64,000 nt of DNA from Fistulifera solaris (Eukaryota > Bacillariophyta > Bacillariophyceae > Naviculales > Stauroneidaceae): assembly GCA_030295235.1 (NCBI GenBank), contig AP026146.1, positions 558,001-622,000 on the forward strand. Reading direction: 5' to 3'. A program made the position numbers and the translations under genes. The notes below the pieces were generated by a model. It was not told where the DNA came from, made no database searches, and saw only the letters and a program-made list of their open reading frames with translations. This document shows, piece after piece, positions 20,420 to 31,608 of this stretch (position 1 is its first letter; every line of letters starts with the position of its first letter).

Positions 20420-21103
20420 ATGAGCACGAAAAGACCAAACCAACATCGAACAAGACAGTGAAGAAAAAGGAAAAATCATCGACTACACCAACAACCGTCC
20501 TCGACAAGATTTTGGTGGCGATTCGCCGTCAACCCCACACATCCGAAAAGGGTGTTTCACGTACGGCCATCGCAAAGTATTTACAAACACAGTACAAATA
20601 CGACAATCCAAATGCACTCAAACGGGCTTTACAAAATGGTGTAACGAACCAAACCTTGATACAAACGGGTCACAGTTTTCGTGTCGCCGGTGATCCGGTC
20701 GTCTCGATTCCTACCGCTCAAGTCACCATTGAAGACTTGGTGGTCGGAAACAGCAGTGAAGCGAAAAAAGGAGATACTGTAACAGTCAAATACGAAGGAA
20801 AACTGGACGATAGCACAGTTTTTGATGCGGCCAATTCCTTCACATTTACATTGGGAGCGGGAGATGTTATTAAAGGTAAACAATCATTCTCAAGTTCGAT
20901 ACAACTTGTCCAGAAATGAATCTCAACACCGCTCTTTGCTTTGCTGCACAGGCTGGGACCAAGGAATTGTGGGAATGAAAGTAGGTAGCAAGCGAAAGTT
21001 GTTCGTACCAAGTTCGTTGGGCTATGGCAAAAGAGGATCGGCTCCTGATATTCCACCCAATGCCGATCTACACTTTGTAGTTACACTTCAAAAGATAAAG
21101 TGA
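20420..21103 (+). CDS. Linker-histone-like winged helix fused to FKBP peptidyl-prolyl isomerase
   Basis: Exons 20420-20875 and 20952-21103; the intron (76 bp, GTAAAC..TGCACAG) is phase 1. About 202 residues. Residues about 25-85 (LDKILVAIRRQPHTSEKGVS, ALKRALQNGV) look like an H1/H5 globular winged helix. The rest is a complete FKBP domain: GDTVTVKYEGKL, FTLGAGDVIKGWDQGI, KRKLFVPSSLGYGKRG and DIPPNADLHF, with the drug and proline-pocket residues Tyr, Phe, Val-Ile, Trp, Tyr and Phe kept. ATG 20420 is one base out of frame with the body; one more A in the A4 run at 20429-20432 joins them. A basic leader and histone-like domain suggest nuclear, chromatin-linked isomerase action, as proposed for other nuclear FKBPs. 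Confidence 0.85.
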
Positions 21104-21650
21104 TAGTAGTAGTGAACATTAAGTTGATCCTGTTGCGGAAGTGTACCTATCTTGCGTTATCTAACGTGTTTTGAAAACGCATTCCGTATCTCTGTTAATT
21201 GTGTGAGTTACTATGCTTTCATCCTTTGCATAGATTTGTAACGGCAGAGAGTGTCATCAGGTATGGAGGAGTTGTATTTCAGATGGAAAAATTCCTAGCA
21301 TGGCCTAAAAGAAGGAATAAGTGGTAAATCATCGCACAAGAAAATCAAAAGGTAGTAAGTCACGAGAAAAAATGTTAAAGGCAGTCGCGAATTTGTGGTC
21401 ATGAATGATACCAGGTAGTTTTGAGGTGTGTATAAATTTTCGGGACACCGCATCATCGTCAGCCGACAAAAACCGCTGTATCCACTTAAGAGTACTTCCG
21501 ACCAGATCGGCAGTTCAACGAATGCGACACACGTGTTTTTTTCTTTCCTCTCTCGTCGGCATCGACACAAAACTTTTTTGGATGGAGCAGAACCGCACAC
21601 ATCAGTTCTTTTTTCATCAAAGCTCGTTCCTTTGATTTGACGTATCGACC
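21104..21650. other. Intergenic, 0.55 kb
   Basis: Downstream of the H1-FKBP gene and upstream of the desaturase. Nothing recognised besides likely 5' untranslated and promoter sequence of the desaturase. Confidence 0.5.
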
Positions 21651-23039
21651 ATGATGCTTACCAGACTAGTAGTGGCTTTCGCCTTGCAAGCGTCGCTTGT
21701 TGCAGGCTTTCAGCCGACTTCACTTGCTCGTCGTCACTCGTCATTAAAGACCCTGTCGGCCGTCGTCGTCAACACGCCACTGGAAAGCCCACCGTCGACA
21801 CAACCCAAAGAAGGCATGCTGATGGATCTGCAAGGAATTGCTTTTTCCGGCTTGAAAGGCCAAGCACTGAGTCTGAAGCATGAAGACTTCCCGAAGGCTG
21901 CCGATCTCCGCGCCGTCATCCCCAAAGACTGTTTCGAACCAGACACGGCTAAGTCTCTGGGTTATTTGACCGTGTCCACCATCGGAACTGCTCTCTGCAC
22001 AGCCATCGGTGTCAGCATGCTACAGGTACTACCACCAGCGAATCCTCTGACTTGGCCCATTTGGGCTGCTTATTCGGCAGTAACCGGTACGGTCGCCATG
22101 GGCTTGTGGGTGTTGGCGCATGAGTGCGGTCATGGCGCCTTTTCCAAAAACAAAAAACTCCAAGATGCCGTGGGATATACCATTCACAGTATCATGTTAG
22201 TACCTTACTACTCGTGGCAGCGATCTCATGCCGTTCATCATCAGTACACGAATCATGTCGAATTGGGCGAAACACACGTTCCTGAACTTTCGGCCAGTCG
22301 AGGTGAAGGCTCCCTCGGCAAGCGACAGGCCTTCATCAAGACATTTGGAGAAAAAAATGGAATTCGCGTTTGGGGTGTCTATCAACTCTTTATGCATCTC
22401 GTGCTCGGATGGCCGGCATATCTTTTGATTGGAGCGACTGGAGGTCATGCTCGCGGTATGACCAACCACTTTTACCCCGAGCCTCTTACCACTCCCGATC
22501 AGCCAAAGAAGGAACTCTTTCCTGGAAACTGGAAAGAAAAGGTCTATCAATCGGACATCGGAATCGCTGCTACTGTCGCCGCTGTCGCTGCCTGGGCACT
22601 TTGCAATGGACTTCCACAGGTCATTGCGCTTTATGGCGGACCCTTGCTCGTCGTCAATGCGTGGTTGGTCACCTACACATGGTTGCAACACACCGATGTT
22701 GATGTTCCTCACTTTTCGGAAGATAAACACAACTTTGTAAAGGGAGCATTACATACCATGGACCGACCATACGACAAACTCGACCCATGGGGCGTCATTG
22801 ATTTCTTACATCACAAGATTGGTACTACCCATGTGGCACATCATTTTGACAGCACCATCCCTCATTATAAAGCCCAAGCAGCCACCGATGCTATCAAAGA
22901 GAACTTTCCCGAATATTACTTGTATGAACCAACTCCTATTCCTCAAGCGCTTTGGCGAGTTGCTAAGGGATGCTCCGCCGTTGAGAAACGCGGTGATTCC
23001 TGGGTCTTTGTCAACGAAGGCTTGGAAGATAAGCTCTAA
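21651..23039 (+). CDS. FAD6: Plastid omega-6 (delta-12) fatty acid desaturase, FAD6-like
   Basis: 462 residues, intact single exon. The N-terminus is a signal peptide ending VAGF (Ala-Gly-Phe, diatom plastid type) and a Ser/Thr-rich transit part. The three di-iron histidine boxes are HECGHG, HAVHHQYTNH and THVAHH, at the spacing of membrane delta-12 desaturases, with membrane pairs before and between them. It inserts the second double bond into C16/C18 acyl chains on plastid lipids using ferredoxin. P. tricornutum has both a microsomal FAD2 and a plastid FAD6; the presequence favours FAD6. Closest-homologue confirmation was not possible here. Confidence 0.88.
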   Translation: MMLTRLVVAFALQASLVAGFQPTSLARRHSSLKTLSAVVVNTPLESPPSTQPKEGMLMDLQGIAFSGLKGQALSLKHEDFPKAADLRAVIPKDCFEPDTAKSLGYLTVSTIGTALCTAIGVSMLQVLPPANPLTWPIWAAYSAVTGTVAMGLWVLAHECGHGAFSKNKKLQDAVGYTIHSIMLVPYYSWQRSHAVHHQYTNHVELGETHVPELSASRGEGSLGKRQAFIKTFGEKNGIRVWGVYQLFMHLVLGWPAYLLIGATGGHARGMTNHFYPEPLTTPDQPKKELFPGNWKEKVYQSDIGIAATVAAVAAWALCNGLPQVIALYGGPLLVVNAWLVTYTWLQHTDVDVPHFSEDKHNFVKGALHTMDRPYDKLDPWGVIDFLHHKIGTTHVAHHFDSTIPHYKAQAATDAIKENFPEYYLYEPTPIPQALWRVAKGCSAVEKRGDSWVFVNEGLEDKL

Positions 23040-23488
23040 ATAACTCTATAACTTAGATATTTAGTATCTAATCGAGTTGCGTGACGTAAGTCAAAAAATC
23101 TATAGTCAATTCCCGACACAACTGCTAAAGGAACTTCTGCAAGTTTCAATGGATCCATCCGAGGGCTGGATATACGATCTGCCGCTGATCCGCGATACAA
23201 ATCTCCAAGCTGTTTTTAATAAAACTCCTATTCGCAAAAAATAATCACTTCCTTGAATCCATGAGAAGCATCTGATTATTTCAAAAATTACTTCTGATCT
23301 TGTGCGTTATAGCTGAATAGACAAGTTGGTTTTTGTTTCCAGAATATTAATAGCAAGCCGAAATGTCCCTCTATACAACTGCTTCATTGTTATCCATACT
23401 AAAGTAAGTATTCAATGTGTGACCACTAACCGATTCCCTCTTCGTTTGTTTACCATCACTTGCATCTGAAACCTCGATTTGATCGATT
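23040..23488. other. Convergent intergenic region, 0.45 kb
   Basis: Between the 3' ends of the desaturase (plus) and BASS paralogue B (minus). No feature recognised. Confidence 0.5.
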
Positions 23489-24495
23489 TCATGTTGATCC
23501 ATCAATACCTCGTAAGAAGTCAGAATGACTTCCAAAAGGAGCATCGGCTGGAGCTTTGGTCCATCCTAATTTCCATGAGACAATGCAGTAGATTGCTACC
23601 ACGACGCCCTCCGCCAATCCGTACATGAAAGCTATAGCCAAGTAGGTGAGCAAATGTAGGTACAACCCATCGTCATATTCGAATAAACAATGCACTTACG
23701 AACTCCCATTGCCTCTGTTAACTCCACTCCTTGAAACATGGTGAGCGCCAACGATGTACCGATACCAACGTTCTGATAGCAACATTCAATAGCGACCGTC
23801 ATTCTCTCCGGTGGTTTCAAATGAATTGATGCGGCGATGATGTTGGCAAGTACGACTCCTCCCACACAGGGTACCAGCACAGCGACATAAAAACTCCAAT
23901 CTCGGGCCCAAATTTTGCTATCGGCGTCCCCCGAGTTTGTCATAGTAGCGGAAAACAAAATAAGACACAAGCCCGAAGCGTTTCCCAGGCGATTTGCCAT
24001 TTGTTTGAACGAGTCAGATTGTGATTTGGCACTGCAATACAATCCGGCCGAGATTGCTGTTATTACTAGCGCTAGTGCGGAAATAAGTGGTGCCCATTCT
24101 AGGTTTGACACGACGTCATCGTTGTACGCCAGAGTGGTGTAAATAAGCAAATTCACTGGCAGCATGACGATGGACAGGAAAGTGCTGATGGCGGTCATCG
24201 AAACGCTCAAGGCCAAGTCTGCATTAAACAAAGAAGCGAACCAGTTCGAGTACGATCCACCTGGCGAGCTAGTCACGATTAAGAGGGTCAATCCGACAGC
24301 ATGACTAAGAGCGAGGGTTTTGACCATGATGAAACCGAGCATCGGAAGAACGAGGAATTGGCAGAACATGCCTGTGGCGAGTGCTTTGTAATTCCGTAAT
24401 TGCGAGCGCACGGATCTGATTTCCACCGTTGCACTCATACCAAAGACGAGTGAAAACAGCAAAATATTGCTGGCAATTGTCAGTAAATCCACCAT
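23489..24495 (-). CDS. Bile acid:sodium symporter (BASS/SBF) family transporter, paralogue B
   Basis: Exons 24495-23700 and 23631-23489; the intron (68 bp, GTAAGT..GCTATAG) is phase 1. 312 residues. It aligns along its length with paralogue A: SSPGGSYSNWFASLFNADLA, MTAISTFLSIVMLPVNLLIY, IECCYQNVGIGTSLALTMFQ and the C-terminal GWTKAPADAP. The intron interrupts the AMGV-PF helix, a place where paralogue A has none, while paralogue A's intron after LALS is absent here. It is probably a sodium-coupled organic anion carrier; the substrate is unknown. Confidence 0.9.
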
Positions 24496-24861
24496 GGTGC
24501 TTCACTAGAAAGATGAAAATGAATAAATAATAGCGCTTTGGGTTTTAGGTGGATTGTGTATTGCAAGTCGTTTTTCATTTTTGTTCTGGCGCCAACGCTG
24601 CTAACGCTCTCGTTATAAATACAAAACGTCAACGGAAGAAGACTGACCGTTGGAGCGCTAAGTAAAAATTTAACCTCGTTCGTGGCAAAAACAGGGGGAG
24701 AAAGGATCAGTCCCGATCCCCGATCTCCCGACGACTCCCGATCACAAGACAGTTTCTATCAAAATCAAAATGTAACAGATACATGCTATCATTGCATGCT
24801 AATATTTTATTAGCAATGAATCAAATACAAGGAATAACTAATCATTCTAAATTGCTTTATA
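24496..24861. other. Intergenic, 0.37 kb
   Basis: Upstream of BASS paralogue B and downstream of the GAF gene. Nothing recognised. Confidence 0.5.
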
Positions 24862-25665
24862 TTAAATCAAAAGCCAAGTCGCCATGATTTCCCTCATGGC
24901 ATCACACGCCAGACCCTGAAGTCCCTTCAGTTGCTTCTTGGTAATGTCGTGTCGAGGCTTCATATCAATCACACATACAGTGCCTAGATGATTTCCTTCC
25001 GGTGATGTTACCCGGGCACCTGCGTAAAAGCGAACTTTCAGTCCCTCGGCCACCAATGGGTTGTTCGCAAAGCGAGGATCTTGCGTAGCATCTGGAATGA
25101 CCATCAGGCCATCATTCGTCTCGATAGCGTGCGCACAAAACGCACAGCTGCGTGGTGTTTCTGTAACACCCACATCCAAGCCGGTGGAGCTGACAAAATG
25201 TTGTCGTCCGGCGTCCACCATGCTGATGACTGCGATGGGTACATCAAAGAGTTTCTTGGCGGCGTCGACGATTCGTTGAAACTCGGGAGCCAGAGCTGCT
25301 TGGAATACCTCGTCTTCGGTGATGCGGTCCAGAACTTTATATGACTTGAGTTTCATGAGACGTTCCGCTTCTTTCTTGGCCTCCTGCTTTGAGCAAGTCT
25401 TGGTGTCCAGACTGGTCAAATACCAACCAAAGTGTTGCTGGTCCGGTGTGCGCATGTCTTGATTCAGCAAGTGTATGAGGCTGTTCTTGTCCTTATAGTC
25501 CTTGACAGTCATAGAGGACGGTTTCGTGGACTCATTGAGATTTTGGGAAGCGGGCGGCTCGTCTTGGAAAAGGCCGCGCTCAGCCATGAGCCTGGTCAGC
25601 AGGGCCCACTCTGCTTCATCCCAGTTGGAATCTGTAGATCGAATAGAAGAGGAACGCGGTGTCAT
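24862..25665 (-). CDS. GAF-domain protein
   Basis: 267 residues from ATG 25665; the frame runs slightly further upstream but only with TTG. The first 110 residues are polar and probably disordered. From about residue 115 (ERLMKLKSYKVLD) a single GAF domain follows, of the type found at the N-terminus of bacterial sensor kinases and diguanylate cyclases: FDVPIAVISMVDAGRQHFVS, TPRSCAFCAHAIETNDGLMV, PDATQDPRFANNPLV, GARVTSPEGNHLGTVCVID. No kinase or cyclase output domain follows. The Cys-x-x-Cys-x-His cluster at SCAFCAH is typical of the subfamily. A ligand or redox sensing role is inferred. Confidence 0.85.
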   Translation of the reverse strand: MTPRSSSIRSTDSNWDEAEWALLTRLMAERGLFQDEPPASQNLNESTKPSSMTVKDYKDKNSLIHLLNQDMRTPDQQHFGWYLTSLDTKTCSKQEAKKEAERLMKLKSYKVLDRITEDEVFQAALAPEFQRIVDAAKKLFDVPIAVISMVDAGRQHFVSSTGLDVGVTETPRSCAFCAHAIETNDGLMVIPDATQDPRFANNPLVAEGLKVRFYAGARVTSPEGNHLGTVCVIDMKPRHDITKKQLKGLQGLACDAMREIMATWLLI

Positions 25666-26763
25666 CTTTGATAATGTTTTCAACTGCAATGCGGACGGAT
25701 GTATTTTGCTTAAATTGATAGATGGATTGTTTCATTAATTTTTGAGGACGTGCAAAGAGGTGAAAACGGTACAGTCGAGAGCTTTCGAGACACGCAAACG
25801 GGCCCTTCAAGATTCGCAAGATATCTTATAGCGCCCAAAGTACATCGATTCGAGCCTAGAAGAATGGTATAGACAACATAGTATATATTCTTTCTTTTAA
25901 TCGTAAAGGATTGCATCTTTGGCATTCTTTGTCCTTATTAAATTTTGGTTGCCAAGTTCTGTCTTGCCTTCGGTTGCAGACACCTGACGTGGTTTGGCTT
26001 TGAACTAAGTTCCTCATTGGAAGCTGGAAGGCTTATCCCACAGTGTCTACAGCTACTGGAAGAGAGATACAGTCTAAAGCAATGGAGGACCGTTGTTTTG
26101 GTTCGGAGTTCGGAGTATGCATCATTCATCTTTCATCTAAAGACCTAATACTCTATTTACCACTTTGACACGTTTGATGTCTTGCTTGTCCCTTAGTTCT
26201 TAGTTTCTTAGTGCTCGTTGCTTTAGTTTTATTTTCAGTTTTCAGTTGCGATTTTGTTTTTGCTCTTGGAATTTTTTTTGTCTTACCGTTTACAGAAGTT
26301 GGGTCGGCAATCAGATAGAGATAGTGGTACGGTACAGCTGTTTGCTTCCGGTCACTGACCTATGTAGCTTTCGTAGAAAATGTACCGGATAGTACAAAAT
26401 CTACGTGCCATTTTCGCGTAGGAGCTAAGTCTACTTCACGAAAACCTATGATTTGACTGAAAAAGCATCTTTTTCAGAAAATAAATTTGATCATACTGAT
26501 ACTAATCATTTTTGACAGCAATTTCTTGTCATCAATTCTTTTAAACCTACCTTTGTTTGAACAAATGGTCGGTTTCATTTCAGTCCCGGGTCAGTCACGC
26601 ATCGTCACACGACCGACAGGCACGCACCGTTTCGCGCAAAATCTCGCTCCCTTCTTGCAACTTGCAACATGCCCTCATTACCATTCTTGTTCATGTTGCT
26701 GCATCTTAAAGCGAATTTCTTGATAAAGTAAGTTGAAATTACATGAAATTAGTACTCTGCCAT

Positions 26764-27089
26764 GAGCGCTGAAGCGATCCAGCGCTGTTTAGTCTGTTTC
26801 ATCCTCTATTTCGCCCTCTGACGGCAACTTGTCCATATCGTCACTTCCGTCTTCATCATCGATTTCATGATTGGAATGGCTTTCTTCAACAATGATCGTG
26901 TCAATTTTGTTGAACCAAGCTCTCTTTGAGTGCTGGGTGATGATCTTTCAAGGTCTGAAGGAAAATGCTCTCCACAAATCCATTTGTCTTGATAGCCCGC
27001 GAGTCATCACTGCACACAAACGTGTGCCAATTTTCACCGACAGTTTTGAGAACCGAAATGTTTTGAGTCAGGCACGATATATATACCAA
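26764..27089 (-). pseudogene. Decayed coding remnant, unknown family
   Basis: Minus-strand peptide segments such as GENWHTFVCSDDSRAIKTNG and, in another frame, KIDTIIVEESHSNHEIDDED followed by a very acidic tail have the composition of real protein, but no start or complete frame survives. It may be the 3' end of a transposon-derived or host multigene protein; the family was not recognised. Confidence 0.35.
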
Positions 27090-27139
27090 TCGATGCTAAA
27101 TAAAAAAAGGAACAATATGTGTGTTGATCGTGCCTGACT
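27066..27139. repeat. Perfect 13-bp inverted repeat with 48-bp loop
   Basis: AGTCAGGCACGAT at 27066-27078 and its exact reverse complement ATCGTGCCTGACT at 27127-27139. The loop is AT-rich. It sits at the edge of the decayed remnant, so it could be the end of a small element, a transcript-end hairpin, or chance. Confidence 0.6.
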
Positions 27140-27344
27140 AAAGCAGTCTGCAAGTGTTATTAGCAATGTAATGATAGGATCGGCATTCTCGAAAACAACA
27201 CGAGATTTGTCGCGATGGGAGTAGGGCGGAGGAGTAGTCGGACCGCGACTCAACTCCGTTGTGGTAGACTTCTACGGAACCTACATGAAGTCTGGGCCAT
27301 TGTGCAAACAGCTGTACCAGTACCTTGTTCATCCATATCCATGT

Positions 27345-27367
27345 TACTCCGTACTCCGTACTCCGTA
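27345..27367. repeat. TACTCCGTA triple array
   Basis: Three overlapping TACTCCGTA units, the reverse complement of the TACGGAGTA motif seen at 2407, 19847 and 60695. Confidence 0.65.
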
Positions 27368-27779
27368 TTTATTAAGTCCCTGTTTCTCAGTGCTTGACGT
27401 TCTCGATATTGTGATACGGGCCGGGAGATCTCAAGCAAGGAAACTCGTGACTCATGACGCATGACGTTTGACAGAGAGGCTTTGACTTTTTATTCAACAG
27501 TCAACAGAAAGTTGTACCAAAAATTGCCAAACTAAAGACAAACTAGTCCACTGAAGTCGAAGAATTAGCCGAAAAAAGAGGAACCGGGATGACGAAAACA
27601 AGACACGCTGCTAAAGTAATTGGTAGTCCTCGTTCGAAGCTTTAGCTAGAGGGATGAGAAAATGAAGGTGACGTTTTCTGCTCAACAGATAACGAACAAG
27701 TCTATTTACAAGACGTATCTGATATGCAAAGTCTACGTAGCTCTGTCTCCGTCTAAAAACACAATGCGAGAATCCAACA

Positions 27780-30198
27780 TTAATCTGTCTTCTTTTTCTC
27801 TGCGTTCGTAGTATCAATTGAACTGCCGTCGCCACCTTCCATCGGCCGTGACTTATCCACGGGATAAAGCCATCGTTGGTAGAGATAAATAAAGAATACG
27901 ACATCGTCACGGAAACAACTGATGCGTGCCATTGTCGGCATCCGAATGATGAAAGAGAAAAGGTCGTCAATGAATGTGTTGAGACTTTTGTAAATTAGAA
28001 CGCGCCATGGTAGGTGAGCCACACTCTTGAGTTTGTAATTCAAGAACAGCTGGGGCGTCATGAGAACAAAGCCCAAAGCATATACAGCCGACGAGGCGGA
28101 AGTCACGACCCAGGAATACCATCCGGAATGTTCTTGGTACACGAAAGAATTCAGCGTATACCCTAAGACAAGCGGAAGCAAGATGCTTCCCAACCTTCGA
28201 GTTGCCATACGATCCGCTTCCATGCTCATCAGCGACAGCTCTTGCTTTTTCTTTGCTACCGCGTCGCCATCTTTTCAGCAGCTTCTTTGTCTGCAGCAAT
28301 CAAATCGAGGCGTACGGCCCGCAACTCGTATCCAAAAATAGAAGGAAGCCAGTTCCACCACGCGATTGGTGCGCCATAAGTGCGGCGACAAAATTGAAGA
28401 CCCGCGGCCCGGCGGCATTTCCAGTGAGCAATGAGACAACCAATGGCACTTGGAATTGTCATCAGCAATGAGCTGTCTTTTTCAATCAGAAACAGCAAAA
28501 TGATAGTTTGTCCAATTGTGTCAAGGAATAAGGATCGCACACTGAGACCGGTCAAGTCCTTGTTGTTGCGCCAGAAAGATACTTCATTCTTGAAAGTCAG
28601 AAACTCGAACAGCATGTGCAAAGCAGAAAAGAGTAACGTAATACCCAACAAGGTGACATTCGTGTCAGCAATGAGTCGGCGTACATCGTCTATATCTTCC
28701 TGTTGAAATCCTAACTCCTTTTGAGCCTCAAGAGCTTCTCCGAAATGAGACAATAGTCTCCATCGAGCAGGACTCATTCCCCCAGCTGTAGCTGTATTTG
28801 CTTTAGCCTTGTGCTCGATGTCACTACGATCGAATGACACTCGCAGCGGCAAACTCGTCACTGTTTCGTTCAAGGGGATGTACTTTTCACTGGTCAAACC
28901 AATCTCGTCAACGTGCAAGACAGGTGCAAACGCCAAGCCCGTGGGATACTCTTTCGACCTTTGCAGTCGAACAATGGGCATTCCTGATGCATGTGCCAAG
29001 TCCTGGGGATACGCTTCTTCTTCATTCACAAGCTTGATTGCGACTTCCGGTTTCCAGTACGGATAGCCAGCTCCTTTCTCTTTCATAGCCAACATGTTTT
29101 GATAGTTCTGATATTCGCTCGGTTTAAAATGCTCCATATCCCATGGCTTCCAAGCCTTCGTATCTCCCAATATGTATCGTTTCCACAAGTAAACAATATC
29201 GTGAAACAGAATTCGTCCGGGTTCGGCAATGTGATGCGGCTTGTCGTATTTTACCATATGCACATCGCCCAACTGAAGGGAATGAGTTCGTTGAGCGCGT
29301 TGCAACGTTGACTGGATGGTGTTTCGTGATTCGGGCGGCCACCCAAAATCTCGATCCGTTCGTACCAATAGGGCATGTACGTACACGGTTGAATTGGAGA
29401 CCAAATGTCGCCAGATACTCGAATCGGGTGTCAACTGAATCGTCGATCGCTGCTGTAGGAGATTGGTTGGAGCATCGGTTTCGTCGTCTTGAAGAATAGA
29501 GAGTAGTACCATGATTTTTTTCATATGCTTCATAATGGAATTGTAGATTGTCAAGAGGAAACTAGTCGATTCTATCCCATGTCCTGCTGCCGACATGACC
29601 GATAAGACTCCATCACCACTCTCTGATGCCACGCGTTCGGCCTCATCAATCCAGGAAACGGCGGCCTTATACGATGGATCAGCTCTATCACACGACAGCG
29701 AACCATCGCAGTGCAATGTCGTGATCAGAAACGATTTGGAAAAGGCGGGAAGGTGCAGCTTTTCACTTAAGAGTAATTGCACATCCGGATTCAAGACTGT
29801 ATCTTCTCCATCATTATCACTCAAAGGCACCGATTCAAAGAGAAACGACCGTGAAAATTGTTTCTGTGTCGAAAGATACACTTCTAAATGAAGATCGGAT
29901 GCTTTGGACCACAGCGGACGAATAAACGTGTCGGACGGAAAGGTCGAAATATCTACGAACGAAAGGGGAAACATGAGGCGACTCAAATTTAAAGCCGCCA
30001 TGCCCACATAGAAAATCATGAGTAGCTGCGAAGACAGAGAGAAATGTTGGCAATCGCGGGTCAGTCAATCCCCTTTCAAGCGAATGTGTGGCTGGGTCGT
30101 ATACGTACAGTCGCAACATTTGAAGCAGAGAAAATGGACGACAAAATGCTCTTCTTTTTCGCAGGGGCATTATCGGGTTTTCTTTCGTCTATTTGCAT
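27780..30198 (-). CDS. CLPTM1: CLPTM1 family membrane protein
   Basis: Exons 30198-30109 and 30025-27780, with an 83-bp phase-0 intron (GTACGT..TTCGCAG); about 778 residues. A first membrane helix (LLMIFYVGMAALNLSRLMF) is followed by a large lumenal domain and a polytopic C-terminus. The signature NEVSFWRNNKDLTGLSVRSL, LIEKDSSLLMTIPSAIGCLI, LMTPQLFLNYKLKSVAHLPW and TFIDDLFSFIIRMPTMARIS are nearly invariant in CLPTM1/CLPTM1L. Animal CLPTM1 is an ER protein; CLPTM1L is a glucosaminyl-PI scramblase, so an ER lipid or GPI-related role is plausible. The frame breaks at a G-run (plus 28259-28260), where one more G joins body and C-terminus. Confidence 0.93.
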
Positions 30199-30631
30199 AT
30201 TACAAGTGCTCTGCTTCTAAAAGACCTTTTGTACGGGGTTCGGTAATTACTCTGTATCTGGTTTTAGATTGTCGACGCCTCTTTGTTCTCCTTTCATGCA
30301 TCTGTTTGAATCATTGTCGATCACGAGACGTCATTTCGCGAAAAAATAATAATGAAAACGTGAAGTGCTGACGGACAGACCTTCAAAATAAGCTTCGGCA
30401 GCTTCGGTAAAGTAAACCTTTAACCCTACATGGATTACCATTTCGTTCTGTGGCCAAGGTGTTCTGCGGTTGCCTTCCATTCGGAATTCGGATGTGACAA
30501 TCAAGTCAGCGAATGAGTGATGGGCCGCACAGAGTATTAAGGTAAACAATAAATCTTTCGCATTTGTAAATAAAAGTGTACACGATCCTGCAACAGTAAC
30601 ATAGACTCCAAACAGATGTAATCATCTCACA
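30199..30631. other. Intergenic, 0.43 kb
   Basis: Upstream of CLPTM1 and downstream of the cupin-like gene. Nothing recognised. Confidence 0.5.
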
Positions 30632-31608
30632 TTATTTTTTCACATCAATCAAGTATAAACTAAACCTTATTTTCTTTTTGGACAAATGGGCCAAATACCA
30701 TAACATCCCCGTTGCCGAAACAGCTCCCACTACAATTCCGGTTCCCAACCATAACAGTGCACTCACCACCGAGTTCGTCCCACCCTCTCCTTGATCCAAC
30801 GGCACCAGTCGTTGCCACTGACCGATACTGCTACTGATGCCTTCTTCGTGACAGTTCGCCACTAATTCGTTTTGCAATTGCACTAATCTTCGATACGGGT
30901 GATAATACCAGCACTGGAATTGACCTTCCCAGTATTCCAAAATAAGAGAGTCTTCCAAAAATGCAAAATGTGCGGATAGAATGGATCAATCTGTGTCAAG
31001 ATGCGATGCGACGTATCAAAAATGAAACAATACGTGGGGCAGGTTGTGAGTGCAAGCCAGTTTAGCGACGACACCCGATCAGTCTAGTAAACAACTTCTC
31101 ACCTGAAAGAAGCTACCCGCACCATACATCGTTTTCGTGGTTCCTTCCTGTTCCAGTAACCATAATTCGACGTTCCCTTTGACCACAAACGTAAATGTTT
31201 TATGATTGTGCAAATATCCCGATCGCATGACATCTTTCTTGGAAAATAACATATTAATTCGCGTCCCACCGACACGGAAACGATGAATTTCACCTCGATC
31301 GTCGACGTAAATGGAGGGAACGGGGCTGTTGGCGATGCGACCAGGTCCTTCACTAACATGAGGACTTTCCAGCACTTTTTCCGTTCCGACGTCGACATAT
31401 TCTGTGGCGACGAAAGAATCAAGGAGGCGAATGATGGTTTAGTATTTGAAGAAAGATATACCCGGCGACATAAGCACAATCAAATCTTTCGACTTAACAA
31501 AGAGACCGGAAAGCAAAACGTACCTTCCACCTTTACCATACCCTCCAACGGATCTTTTTGTTTAGTAAATTCTAAAGCAGCAGAACGTTGTTTCTTGTCA
31601 AGGACCAT
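30632..31608 (-). CDS. Cupin-like protein with C-terminal membrane anchor (3 exons)
   Basis: Exons 31608-31524, 31401-31103 and 30990-30632. The introns are 122 bp (GTACGT..GCCACAG, phase 1) and 112 bp (GTGAGA..GACACAG, phase 0). About 247 residues. The middle exon resembles a single-domain cupin: SGYLHNHKTFTFVVKGNVEL with a His pair, a Gly turn and WLLEQEGTTKTMYGAGSFFQ; exon 3 continues PHILHF and LEYWEGQFQCWYYHPYR. A hydrophobic helix (SALLWLGTGIVVGAVSATGM) and basic tail end the protein. The frame breaks at A5 (plus 30957-30961); one more base restores the HFLEDSLILEYW strand. Biochemical role unknown; the cupin call is by pattern only. Confidence 0.65.

Larger units (their letters stand above)
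25666..27779. other. Intergenic, 2.1 kb, with a decayed coding remnant and repeats
   Basis: Largest gene-poor stretch of the window. It contains the remnant at 26764-27089, the 13-bp inverted repeat at 27066-27139 and a triple TACTCCGTA array at 27345. The remainder shows no gene. Confidence 0.55.

Noticed and set aside
25666-27779. LTR or other mobile element in the largest gene-poor stretch
   Set aside because: No terminal repeats, polymerase or integrase motifs were seen; only an unplaced coding remnant and short repeats.
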